Below, one piece after another: positions 47,141 to 58,609 of a stretch of 64,000 nucleotides of DNA; the stretch's first letter is position 1; the number at the start of each line of letters is the position of its first letter. The stretch is taken from the NCBI GenBank assembly GCA_020226215.1, contig CM035228.1, forward strand, positions 124,001-188,000, given 5' to 3'. The stretch is from Sindora glabra. Lineage: Eukaryota > Streptophyta > Magnoliopsida > Fabales > Fabaceae. The notes beneath the pieces are model-generated. The model was not told where the DNA came from. It saw only the letters and a program-made list of their open reading frames with translations, and made no database searches. Both the position numbers and the translations under genes were made by a program.

Positions 47141-49740
47141 TATTTTTATTAAATTATGCAGTGTTTTCATTAACTTTTCAACAAAAAGGACAATGTTTAT
47201 GTCATTTGTTGCATAAATTTCTGTAATCCATTTTTAAGTGTTTAAGTAAAATTAATGTATTTAATTTCATTCTCATTAATTATATAACATGTAAATCATG
47301 TAAAAAATGACATAATGAATCAATATACTATAATATTATAATTTATGTTTAAAATTTTCTTAAAAAATATATAATTTAATAAAATAATTAATTAAGTAAA
47401 TAATAAGAGGTAATTGAAAGTTTTATATAATTGAATAAATTTGCAAGCTTTCAAAGTTGGTAGCTATAAAATTTAACACCCTAAATTGATAGGAGATGTT
47501 ACGCATTTTTCTTCGGAAAGTATTAGTTCATATTTAAACCCTTATTGATTGATAAAGTGCGAAAACCTTGAGTTAAAATCTATGCTAATTTACATCAATT
47601 CTACAAGTGTAATTAAATGGAGGCCAATAATAGGCATGCATAAGAAATTTTCGGTAATCATTAACGCAATCAGTTATGCACTTGAAATATCCAAATGGCT
47701 TTAGTTTTTATCATGTATTCATTGCAGTATATTTACCAAAATGAACATATGGCCTTAAATTGATTTAATTATCAAAATTGAAGTTTTAGCCTTGAAAGAA
47801 ATTTTGCTTATATTATCTAAATTATATATTATAATGAATGTGAATTAATAAAAATGTATTCAAGAATTTTACATATTGACACTATAATTATTATCTCATA
47901 TATAAAATAAAGTATTATTGCTTATAAGAATATTATTATTTATATAATTACTAGTTTTATATGTTGATTAAGTTATTATTATTATTATTATTATTATTAA
48001 TATATATTAGATTGTAAATCAGATTATTAATTATTTTTATATTGAAGAAGATAATGTTGATTCCCCTAAATAAAGGAATGAAATTCATTGAGAAATTAGA
48101 GGAAATTATCATTCCTCAATTCTAAGGTGCAATATATATTCTAGAAGGTAAAATGTCATATTGTAGCCTCAATGGGAAAATGAAAGGACCCTACTGGTTT
48201 CAAATTTGAAAATTACTTTTTAAGTAAGTATAATTTATTAAATGTTGAATTGTTGATTTTCTCATAGAAAAATATGATGTCTTACTTTATCTACTAAAGT
48301 ATAAGATACAACTTAGAGGAATCAATCCTAATTGGGGTAATCCAATTAAGTGAAAATAGAATAAAAGAAATGAGTTTTTATTTAATTACACACATACAAA
48401 TGGAATAACAACTTGCATTTCTTGAGTAGCCCTAACCAAATCAGCCACTAGTCATAATAATGTGGTTGTAATTGACATTAACTAGGGATTTCTTTGTTTG
48501 TCATTTTTTAGTAATTGCTATTTTTAGTGTTATTAATGTGATGTTTGTTTTATGCCAATAAAATTAATTATTTTGGAGTATATAATTAATTTGGTAGAAG
48601 TCATAATGATTAAAACATAAGTAGAACATTAACTTTTGAACATTATATACAAAATAGTACTTAAGAACGTATGTCCTAGGATATTTTCTCATTTAAAGAA
48701 ATTGTATACTTTAACCAAAGCATTTTACTTTAACATTAATTAATAATTAATGTATGTAGGACTAAACAAATTAAACTATGTTAATTGTATAAAAATTAAA
48801 TATATATTTAATTACATAATTAAAATTAATTTAACATAGCACGTAACAATTAAAACCATAGTTATACATTATGATGGTAAGAATTGAATAAATTGTAATA
48901 TTTTATGATAAAATCATCTTGTTACCACATTTCCATTTCCATGAATGTAGTTGCAATACTTATTTTGCTTTAAAGATACTTCTCGATGCCACTACCTCTT
49001 TTATGTTATATAAAGCTTATTTTTTCCCCCTAATAATTTCATAGTGAACATGTAACAAGAGCTTAAAATCTAAGATTTTGTTAGTTACTATACTTATGTC
49101 CTTCCTAATTTTAGCCTTAAAATAACAACAAAGATCGACAATTTGATTTTTAGGAACCATGTCGATATAAGCGCATGTGTTAGTGGAATAAAAACTTTCC
49201 ATTAGGGCCCTTCCTATTTTTTTCTTTTTCTAAATTATGATATTTTATACTTTATACAAATGAATATTGAGTTCCAAACAAACTAGTTCAATGTACATGG
49301 AGTTTGAGATTGAGTACAAATGTAGGTGGAAGCCCTATCTCATATAACTAACTAATAAGATAGTTAATAAAGTAGCTAATTGCATTAGCAGTATTTAACA
49401 AAAGCAACTAATAAGCAAATGAAAAATGTAAAATAACCTTAAGAGACATATTAATGAAAGTAGGCATTGTAGTTAAAGCAGATCCTTTTTACTTGGAGAT
49501 TAAATTATACTAATATAATTAAAAGATTCAAAATGGATAATTAGTATAAATTTAATTAATGATATTTATGATAATATCTATTTATTCATTGTTCAAACAA
49601 CAATGTAACAATTTTAATTTTACTTTATTATAGTTTATGACATTTTATATTTATTTTTGTGCTTATTATTTATTTATATTAAATTAATATGGATATGTCA
49701 TACATTTTTACATAATTAGAGCATAAGTTGTTGTGTGAAT
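47140..49740. other. AT-rich spacer
   Basis: No gene. An ATT trinucleotide run of about ten units lies at 47970-47999. The 61-codon minus frame near 49017-49202 has no recognisable product. Confidence 0.5.
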
Positions 49741-49764
49741 AAAGGAGGAGGGAAAAATTTTGAA

Positions 49765-49930
49765 AATCTACTTGCTCATAAGTTACAAGCCAACTTATGA
49801 AACTTATCAAATGAGAGCTCATAAGTTACCGGCTTATAGTGCACTAGATACCTTAAGAAGTTAACTTGTTAACCAAGTTAGTAAGTTTTAAGTTAGCCTG
49901 CTTATCAAGCCAAACACAAGCAAATTTTGC
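49765..49930. mobile_element. Worn palindromic MITE-like segment
   Basis: Repeated CTCATAAGTTAC, CAACTTATGA, CGGCTTATAG and AAGTTAGCCTGCTTATCA motifs in both orientations form several foldbacks. The right flank GCCAAACACAAGCAAA is usual beside plant hAT MITEs of the TTATAAGC type. Exact ends were not found. Confidence 0.35.
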
Positions 49931-51183
49931 TACTTTGTGTAAGTAGCACATAGCTAATAAGTCACTTAACAGTTGATAAACTAGTTAATAATTGATGATT
50001 CAATTAATTATATAAAAAGTATTTCATAACTTTAGTTATTAAACCACCTAAAATTATAAAAATAACATAAAGGGATATATTAAAATAAATAGATATGTGG
50101 ATTAAATAAATTCAAATTTATTCAAAAATTAAATTATATTAACATAAATAAGATGCTTACAATGAGAATATAATTTTATGAAATTTAATTTAGTTTATTT
50201 TATAATCTTATATATTAATTATTATTTATGACACCATACGTTTACTTGAATCACACATGAAAGTTACTTTTATAATCTAACACCTATCAATGCAATTACA
50301 CTCAAGGTTATCATACAAGTTATATGAACAAATATGAGTTCTAGAATGAAAATTTATGCTTTCCCAATGTTTAACAATTTTGCCTAGTTACCTATTGTTG
50401 ATAGTGTGTTCTTTCTTTGCCTAGCACATCATATAAATCCTTTATCAATTGAATTTATGTAATATATATTAAATTTTTAATTTTAATTATGCCATAAGGA
50501 ACATGATATTTTGCTTCTTTATATTCACTAAATTGTGTATATATCTCCCTTTGTTTTCATGCATACTTGTGTTATGCATAAGTTAATTATTAACAATAGT
50601 GTATAGTCAAAATATTACATGATGTATTTTTCTTTGCTATTGTATATTTTGAATATAGTAAAGTGTTAATATAGAACAATACTTATTCTAATTAATTGCA
50701 TAATCTCTTCATAAAATAATATTAATAATTGAATAGTATAAATATATGTCCATTTTTTATTTGTTAATATAAATATTAATAATTGGACTAATTATATTCA
50801 CTATATTTTATGTCAATTTTTTTCCTTTTGTACTTGGAATGCTAATGTCACTAAATAAACATAACACAATAGTTTTATTTTTTATTTAGGTTCTCCTTCT
50901 ATCGTAACAAAGGTACCTTCCTTTCCTCTCCATGCATTCTCATATTCCTTAGTAAGAAAAGGCATGTATTGTTTTTCATTACCTAAATTATTGTGTAGGT
51001 GAAGTTAATAGCCAACATTTATCATGTTCATTATAGGATTTGCTGAGTAAAATTTCAATGCCATTATTGCATCCTAACTACTTAGCTCTCCTTTGATCTA
51101 TATAAGTGCATGCTTGTTGTCGTACAATATATCTAAAGTGTGGGTAAAACTTGGGCATCATCTGGGATACTGCTTTAGCTTGC

Positions 51184-51297
51184 TTGGCATTTGCTAGGGA
51201 TTCCATCTATCTTTATAAAGACCCATTAGTATGGATGATATTTAAACCATAGGCAACCATAGCTTTTTAGTGGATGGAATCCTTGGTAAACACCTAA
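51184..51297. ncRNA. MIR-like foldback 1 (candidate microRNA precursor)
   Basis: The arm GGCATTTGCTAGGGATTCCA plus TCTATC (51186-51211) pairs with the inverse of GTGGATGGAATCCTTGGT plus AAACACC (51270-51294). Apart from two mismatches and several G-U pairs, the duplex is continuous for about 25 positions. A loop of about 58 bases separates the arms. Size and asymmetry fit plant microRNA precursors and not a perfect MITE. Which strand is transcribed is unknown. No known mature microRNA was matched with confidence. Confidence 0.35.
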
Positions 51298-51421
51298 TCA
51301 ATGAAAGACATAACCTTTGAAAATACTTCATTTTCTTATTACTATAAGCAAATGACAGAAAGCACTTTAAGTAAGCTTGCTTAATGTTCATCTTCATGCA
51401 TAAAGAAAGTGAATTCTAATG

Positions 51422-51560
51422 CTCCTTCATTTATTTTGCATTTGCAAGAGATTCCATCCATCTTCTCAAACTACCATTATATGAGATTCCTATAGGATCC
51501 TAAAGTGCAAAGTAGTTATGGTAGATGGAATCTCATGTAGATGCAAATGATGTCAAGGAC
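51422..51560. ncRNA. MIR-like foldback 2 (candidate microRNA precursor)
   Basis: The arm TTTGCATTTGCAAGAGATTC plus CATCCATC (51436-51463) pairs with the inverse of GGTAGATGGAATCTCATGT plus AGATGCAAA (51520-51547), with few mismatches. Further pairing occurs at the base (CTCCTTCA with TGTCAAGGA). The loop is about 56 bases. The core GATTCCATC and the upstream GCATTTGC are shared with foldback 1, while the loop sequences differ. Confidence 0.4.
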
Positions 51561-51564
51561 TCAA

Positions 51565-54050
51565 GATTTTTAAGCCCTACATACCATTATAAGCTACTAA
51601 TCTATGTGGATTTTCTACTATTTTGTTGAGTTATAATTATGTGATCAACCGAAGCACACACTATACAATTTTGAGCTTCATCTTATTTGTTGTTCTTTTT
51701 TTTTACCTCGGTGGGATTTTTCTTTATTGTGTAGCTTGTAAATGTGGCATTCGCACATGAGACCTTACTGCCTCCATCGTGGATGCATATATAATGATAT
51801 CACAATACCAATTACTCATGTCAACAATATGTTATAGTTTTTGCCTTCTGAACATACCTATTATCTGCAAGAAGGAGGTTCCCATATCATTGTAGCACTT
51901 ATGTCTGAACTTTTATTTTATGAAGTTATTACTTATTGTGGCAGCATTCCTTTATTTTAGCCAACATTTGATAGAGTTGTTCTCTACTTGTCTTGTCAGG
52001 TTTCACCCATATTAGTTAATATATGTGTAAACTTTCTCATGAAGAAGATAAACTATCTTATACATTGATTAAGATAGAATATAAAAAAAAAAGTTTAAAA
52101 ATTCCACCTTATATGTTAATTTGAAATTATTATTAGGTAAGCCAATTTTATAAGTGGATAGTGCATACAGGTACATATGTGCAATCTTTACTTATTAGCT
52201 TTTAGCATAGATTGTTTTCATATAAAAGTGATTGGTGCTAGCAGCTTCATTAAAAAGCTTTTATTACACCTATTAACTAATGGTTGGATGGTATGCAATT
52301 GTTACCATAATTATAGTACAATTTGTACTTATTGTTAAATAGGTGCAGCAAGTAGGGAAAAAAGTGTTCAGTAGTGCATTAAAACATGTCCCATGCACTA
52401 CAACCTTGCTCAAAGGTATATATACTTTCGTCAATGCATCATAGTTCAAACCTAACCAACCCTCCTTTTAAATGACTATGAAAACTCACGTTGTTGGTTT
52501 AGCTAGTGCTTAGATGAAGGATAATGACATCACTTATACAACTAGTCCTATCTTGCCACAATGGCTACTGGGGATAAGCTGCTAGTGACTTTAGATCATC
52601 GAAGTGTGATAAATATTTAATCTAAGTGAATATTTACTCTAATATACTTTTTAAAACCCCTAAAATGGATCCACCTTCATTGAGGAATATGGCACCTACG
52701 TGGACCAAAACTAAGTGTATTTGACTAGTATTATGACATTATTTTATCCATAGCCACAATATAAGCCTAAAAAAGACTTTTCATAAGAGGAGCCATCAAC
52801 TAAGGCTTGGAGTGGCAGAGTCACAACAAAGAAGGTATCATATTTTACTTCCATATCTTATTTTTATGATTCATTCAAATGTCTAAACTCTATAAGGGAT
52901 CCTAAAATGTGGGGACAAGATTGTCTACCCTTGAGGCATATGTTAACATATTGAAGGTGAAGATAGGAGAGATAGAGATGAATATGTCATGCAAAGTGAA
53001 AAATATAAATGCCATACTCTATGGTAAATTAGATGATTTATTCTAATGATTGCAACACATAACTGAGGTTCACCATCCCATACTCTTACCATTAGCACTC
53101 CAGAGTTAACACATTTCCTTCTACAAAGTGCAAACCATACAAAAGAGCTTTTGTTGAAAGAGTTGCTAATGGAAACATCTTCAAAGGTAGTAACTTTTGC
53201 TAAGCAGTGTAAAGCGTCTAATGTTAATGACTAAACATATGATAATTTAAAACCTCACTCGCCTAGTTATGTTATCTACACTTAGATCCCTTATGTAAGC
53301 TTTAAACTTTCAACTCCACCATTTTATTTTTGTATTGTCAAAAATATGAGTTACTTTCAAAGGAAAAAGGTGGCAAAAAAGCTATTTTCCAGTAAGAAGC
53401 AAGTCATTAAGAAAAGTAAAGATAGTTATTAAGCAAAAGGTATTAATAAACAATATAGTTATTCTAAGATCGACATGGCAAATGGACATTTGCTAGAAAT
53501 TGGTAAGCACTTAGAGTAGAACTAACTTATTTGTGTTATTATATGTATAGATAAACAACATTTCCCAAGTTAGTACATACCACTATTTGAAAATGCAACA
53601 TTACTTTCATTGAGACTAGCATAATTCAAAATTAACTATGTAAGTATATATATTTTCAGTAGGATAAGAAATTAAGCTATTATGATAAGTTTGTTCACAC
53701 AAAGATCTAATTAGGAAACCATATTCAAATTTAATGAAATTTTGAAATATTATTTCTATTGTTTATTCACTATGTATATATAACGGATTATGAGATATTT
53801 ATATTAGTTATAGCTATGACATTGGTTATTTTACATGGAATATATTATATTCATAGTGAATGTAACCCTTGAACATTATCTGCACCATATTATACTACTT
53901 GTGATTAGTTTGTATATTATATTGCAGCAATACAATGCACTATGGATAAGATATTCTTATAGTGCTTATTCAACTAATGCTCTTTTCTTAAACATGTAGT
54001 GGATTCCCATCTTTTTCAACCTAACTAAGAAAGAGCAATTAATATCATAA
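51565..54050 (+). other. Decayed repeat DNA, no intact gene
   Basis: Composition is less AT-rich than typical spacer and short peptide-like runs occur (for example KPYKRAFVERVANGN near 53130). All frames are interrupted. The stretch probably belongs to the same old transposon as the Ulp1-like fragment downstream, but no diagnostic motif was seen. Confidence 0.35.
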
Positions 54051-54378
54051 GAGTCGGCATTGGTGGCTTATGTTTTCTCTATTAAGCACCATGAAAAGGC
54101 TCTCGGGTATTTGAAAAAGTTAATCCAAAAAATTTTAACAACACACTTAATTGAATAAATAGTGTATGGTTTTATAAACTAATTATTATTATATTTGAGA
54201 AGCCATATCTTTTTCTCGTAATAAAGAGGTACTTGTTGATCACATTCATATAATGAGGACCAAGGAGAACTTATTGAGCATTGCACCACCTAGGAAGCTA
54301 GTTGGGGACATCATCACAATAGTGGTATGCATGAAGATACATAAAGAACCACCATTTCTTGTAAAGGTAATGAGGTGA
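54051..54378 (+). pseudogene. Ulp1-peptidase-like fragment of a plant transposon
   Basis: Two open segments in different frames, 54051-54155 (ESALVAYVFSIKHHEKALGY) and 54199-54378 (NKEVLVDHIHIMRTKENLLS then IAPPRKLVGDIITIVVCMK), resemble the start of the Ulp1-like cysteine peptidase domain carried by plant MULE and related transposons. Those show an A-x-YIF block followed by EVLVD and LLSLAP-x-x-x-V-x-DII. The catalytic His, Asp and Cys region is not recovered downstream, and stops flank both segments. Assignment is from pattern memory and is tentative. Confidence 0.45.
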
Positions 54379-54583
54379 TGGCTTCTATATAACCTAGTGG
54401 TAAGAAAATATGAAATTTCCTTTAGGCAATGCTTTCATATATTAAGACAATCAGTGCTTGGATAATACCTCATTCAGGCAATACAGAGGAATTACAAATA
54501 AATTATGATCCTTTTGACATACTTAAAACATGTAGACCTAAGCACTTAGCATAGTGGTGTCTGATTGGTTATCTGATTATGTT

Positions 54584-55867
54584 ACTATACCGTAATATGC
54601 CCTGAAGTGGGATAAAGGGCCCAACATTATCAGTAAGTATTACTGTAATGTATTCATGTGTCATGTAAACCACTTCCTCAAGGTGAGTGAATTTATTGTT
54701 CTTTGTTTTAGATAGGGTTAAATTGTTTTGCATATTGAATGGCCTCCTTAACTAAGCTATTAATTTGATCCTTATAATTTGCAATTATTTGCTCTAATAT
54801 TTTATGATAAGGTCTATCACTGGTACTTAATAATGGTGAATTCTGTAAGAATGGAGATTATCTGGTTAGATTTGAAGCCCAGTCATGCCCAAAAATGTTT
54901 TCATAGGTGATAGATTTGTAGGCTTGCATGCTTTTTGGAATAGATGTTGGAAAATAAGTTAATTTACAAGAAACCAGACACTTTGATACCATATGTATCA
55001 TCGTAACCTATTGTTACCCTGTCTAACTTATGAGAGCAGTCCAATAAGTAAAGTTTGCAAATACTTACTAGGTTTGAATATGTTCACTGTCAATGACGCA
55101 TGACATATTGTTATATGTACTAACCATTTCATGTGCATAGGGTAGACTACGAGGCATGAGTGTTCAAGTGAATGACACTATTAAAACATTGGCACACCTT
55201 CAATCTGAAGATCAATACTCTGCCTATTATACCGTAATATGTCCTAAAGTGGGATAAAGGCCCTAAGATCATCAGTAAGTATTACTGTAATGTATTCATG
55301 AGTCATGTAGACCATTTCCTCAAGGTGAATGAATTTCTTATTCTTTATTTTAAATAGGGTTAAATTGTTTTGCATATTGAATAACCTCCTTAACTAAGCT
55401 ATTAATTTGATCCCTACAATTTGTAGTTATTTGTTCTAATGTTTGATGATAAGGTCCATCACTAGTACTTAATAATGGTGGATTTTGTAAGAATGGAGAT
55501 TATTTGGTTAGATTTGAAGCCCAGTCATGCCAAAAAATGCTTTCATAGGCGGTAGATTTGTAGGCTTGCATGCTTTTTGGAATAAATGTTGGAAAATAAG
55601 TCAATTTACAAGAAATCGAACACTTTGATACCATATGTATCATCGTAACCTATTGTTACCCTGTTTGACTTATAGGAGCAGTCCAATAAGTAAAGTTTGC
55701 AAATACTTACTAGGTTTGAGTATGTTCATTGTCAATGACTCGTAACATATTGTTATATGTACTAACCATTTCATACGCATAGAGTAGACTGCGAGGTATG
55801 GGTGTTCAAGTGAATGATACTATTAAAACATTGGCGCACCTTCAATCTGGAGATTAGTACTCTACCT
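54584..55867 (+). repeat. Tandem duplication, period 642 bp
   Basis: Copy 1 (54584-55225) and copy 2 (55226-55867) share nearly all positions: ATACCGTAATATG at 54587 and 55229, CAGTAAGTATTACTGTAATG, GCCCAGTCATGCC, TAGGCTTGCATGCTTTTTGG, AAAACATTGGC, CACCTTCAATCTG. Differences are scattered substitutions, so the duplication is old but well kept. No reading frame is maintained in either copy. Confidence 0.92.
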
Positions 55868-55869
55868 AC

Positions 55870-58300
55870 TAGGATTCTATATACATTGTGATTTTTAATG
55901 TTTGATTTGCACATGTGTTGATGGGTTTATGATGCATTATAACTTAATAATAATTACACTTACATCAGACTAGTGCTTGACATTGTAAACCACCCATACA
56001 ACAAGAAGTAGGAATAGACAATGTTAATCACCATGTAGTTCATGGAGGAGAACAATGGCTTCCAAGCACCAAAGAAGCAGCACACAAAAATGTAAACTTT
56101 TAAGAGAATGTGGTTGGCTGAATTTTAGGGTCTAACCAATCATTTTACGCCAGGATAACTTAAGGATGCCTTCATTTGTGGTGGATCTTTGTATCTATAT
56201 AGAAACTACTTTATTTATTTTGTCATATAGCAATGGTATTTTGGAATACAATTTGAGGAAAATACCAATTTCCTAATATTTGTAACTGTGGCAGGGATGG
56301 GAGTTATAATATATTATGACATTTTTTTATTGCAAAATTTTAATGACTACCTATGCAAGATGGACACTTGTTCTTATTATGCAAGGTCTAAATTCATCTG
56401 AATAGTTCAACTATTACCCTCCTATTCAATAATTGAAAATTAAAAATTGATTACTCGAATAAGAAATTATTGAAAGACTAATTACTAATAATAAATAAGA
56501 TTAATATAATGAATCTTAGCTTCTAAATTAGTAAATTAGTAGTGTGTATATCTTAGAAGCTTATGTTGATATAATTTATAAGAGGAGAAATGAAAGAGGA
56601 AATACATATACCCTATTTTCATATGTACATGCATCACAATTAAATGTGTAAGTAAAACTTGCTTATTATGTGTCTACGTATAAAATGTGACTAAGGAATT
56701 TAACTCTTAATGGTGAAATCGAAGAAAATTAATGTATACTAGTCTTACACATTCCAGAAATCTCAATGGATGTTACTCTGAGCTTAACACACTTTGAATA
56801 CCTTGTATACCACACAAAAGCATTATCCAAAGTATCAAACTCTAACTACATGATGTCACTTGCAAATAATTTACAAATTGCATTCTCCCTACCCCTGTTC
56901 GAGCATGTAATAAAATGACAATCGCATGAACCTTTAGCACCATTACTTATGCCTTCTTCACATGAGCTCTTCTTGTTATCGTACTTATTATAATCAAAAT
57001 CCATGGTGTAACTACATTAGAAAATATACCAAGTTGTATTAACGAAATAGATGGTGAGGAAATGCCACAATAATTAGCATAACAACAAGGAAGCTGCGTA
57101 AAGTCTTGCCTTAAAGCTTACAAGTATAAACATAATGATCAAAGGTCTTTTTAAGACAATTGAATACAGTAAACAAGAACTTAAATTGCATTAATATGAA
57201 ATAAGAACCATGATTATAGTGGACATGTTAATTAAGGATAACTACAATTCAAGCAATGTCTACAATAAGATTGGCAAGACAAAATCCAATTTCCTTTCTT
57301 TGGATACATGTTTGCAACAATTTTAAGTTCTTCACCATTTCCCCTATTAGTTGCAAAAAAGTGTTAACACACAGTGAATGGAATAAATGTATAAAAGTAG
57401 GAAATCAAGCTTTTGTGCCATGAAGTTTAGATGCACTAAAAATGCAATTTATAATAGGATCAAATGCACAGAAGGAATATAATCCAGTTTCTTCTAAAGC
57501 TATTAATTTTCTATTCCATGATCTAAGAGCTTCAATCTAGATATGCAGTTAGGTTTAAAGTTTACAAAAAATTAAATCATAGTAAATTACAATTAATTCA
57601 TAACTGCGTTTTAGGGTGAAGTCACTATGATTGTTATACAGAAGAGATATGATATGATAAATATAAGAATATAACAAAATTGAACAAAATATATAATTGT
57701 GATATGAGGAAAAATATGGCCTTACAGGTCACATTTAACACAAATTATAAGGCTCATGTTTCGAGTAACTATATAATAGACTCTTGGTCATATAGAAACT
57801 TTAAGGATCTAATAAAAAGTTAACACTAATAACAATGGTAGTGGTGTGATGAACATATGATTTATAATTACAAAGAATAGTAACATAAATCTTTTATATG
57901 TTAGTAGCTAATCACTTGGTTGTAACTGTGAGTAACTTCACAAATTTTAATAGACTTGAGAATGATTAAAAATTACCAAGCAAAAAAAATAAGGAAGAAA
58001 TCATAAACAATAAACGTATTTAAAATCTGGAAACACAAGTTGTTAAAAAATGTTAAACATAAAATTAAAAACTTAAATACAATTAACTATAAATGACTAT
58101 TTCTTAAGATATTATCAATAGTAAGCACCTTTTTTATGAAATAAAATGTGTAATTCGAAATGAAAAACTACTACAAAATGAAAGGAACTAACTTTAAACA
58201 TATTAATTGAGTTATCCTTTAAGACATAAAGCATTGACAGATCAATATATAAACAAAATTATTATTAATAAGTGAAAAGTCCACAACATCTATAAAGACA
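55870..58300. other. Intergenic, no gene seen
   Basis: Moderately AT-rich sequence. A short frame MEENNGFQAPKKQHTK near 56045 is closed quickly. Nothing else is supported. Confidence 0.45.
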
Positions 58301-58306
58301 ATGGAA

Positions 58307-58606
58307 GTTGATGGCCTCTAAAGAGATATGATGATCTTTGCTTTCATATACCTAAATATCAAGGTCCTTATTACTTTTGTATTGAAAATGAATAGAGGGA
58401 CGCTTTTATTAGAGTCACTAAATACTCACTTCAAATTTTAGTTCTCTAGTAAATTAGACTTGTCTAAAATCTCTACTTTGATAGCCTTTAAAAAGTTGTG
58501 ATAATTTATACTTTCATATACCTACATATCAAGGTCCTTACTACCTTCGTATTAAATATGAATCAAGGAAAGCGCTTCTTTGAGCCACTAAATAATCACT
58601 TCAAAT
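58307..58606 (+). repeat. Tandem duplication, period 170 bp
   Basis: The block CTTTCATATACCTAAATATC plus AAGGTCCTTA at about 58341-58370 recurs at 58511-58540. Similarity extends through GAATAGAGGGACGCTTTTAT against GAATCAAGGAAAGCGCTTCT and CACTAAATA-TCACTTCAAATT. The copies are diverged. Confidence 0.75.
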
Positions 58607-58609
58607 TAG

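Noticed and set aside
51184..51560. Assignment of the hairpins to miR482/2118
   Set aside because: In that family the mature strand with the ATTCC core comes from the 3' arm; here the core is in the 5' arm on either strand, and identity is too low.
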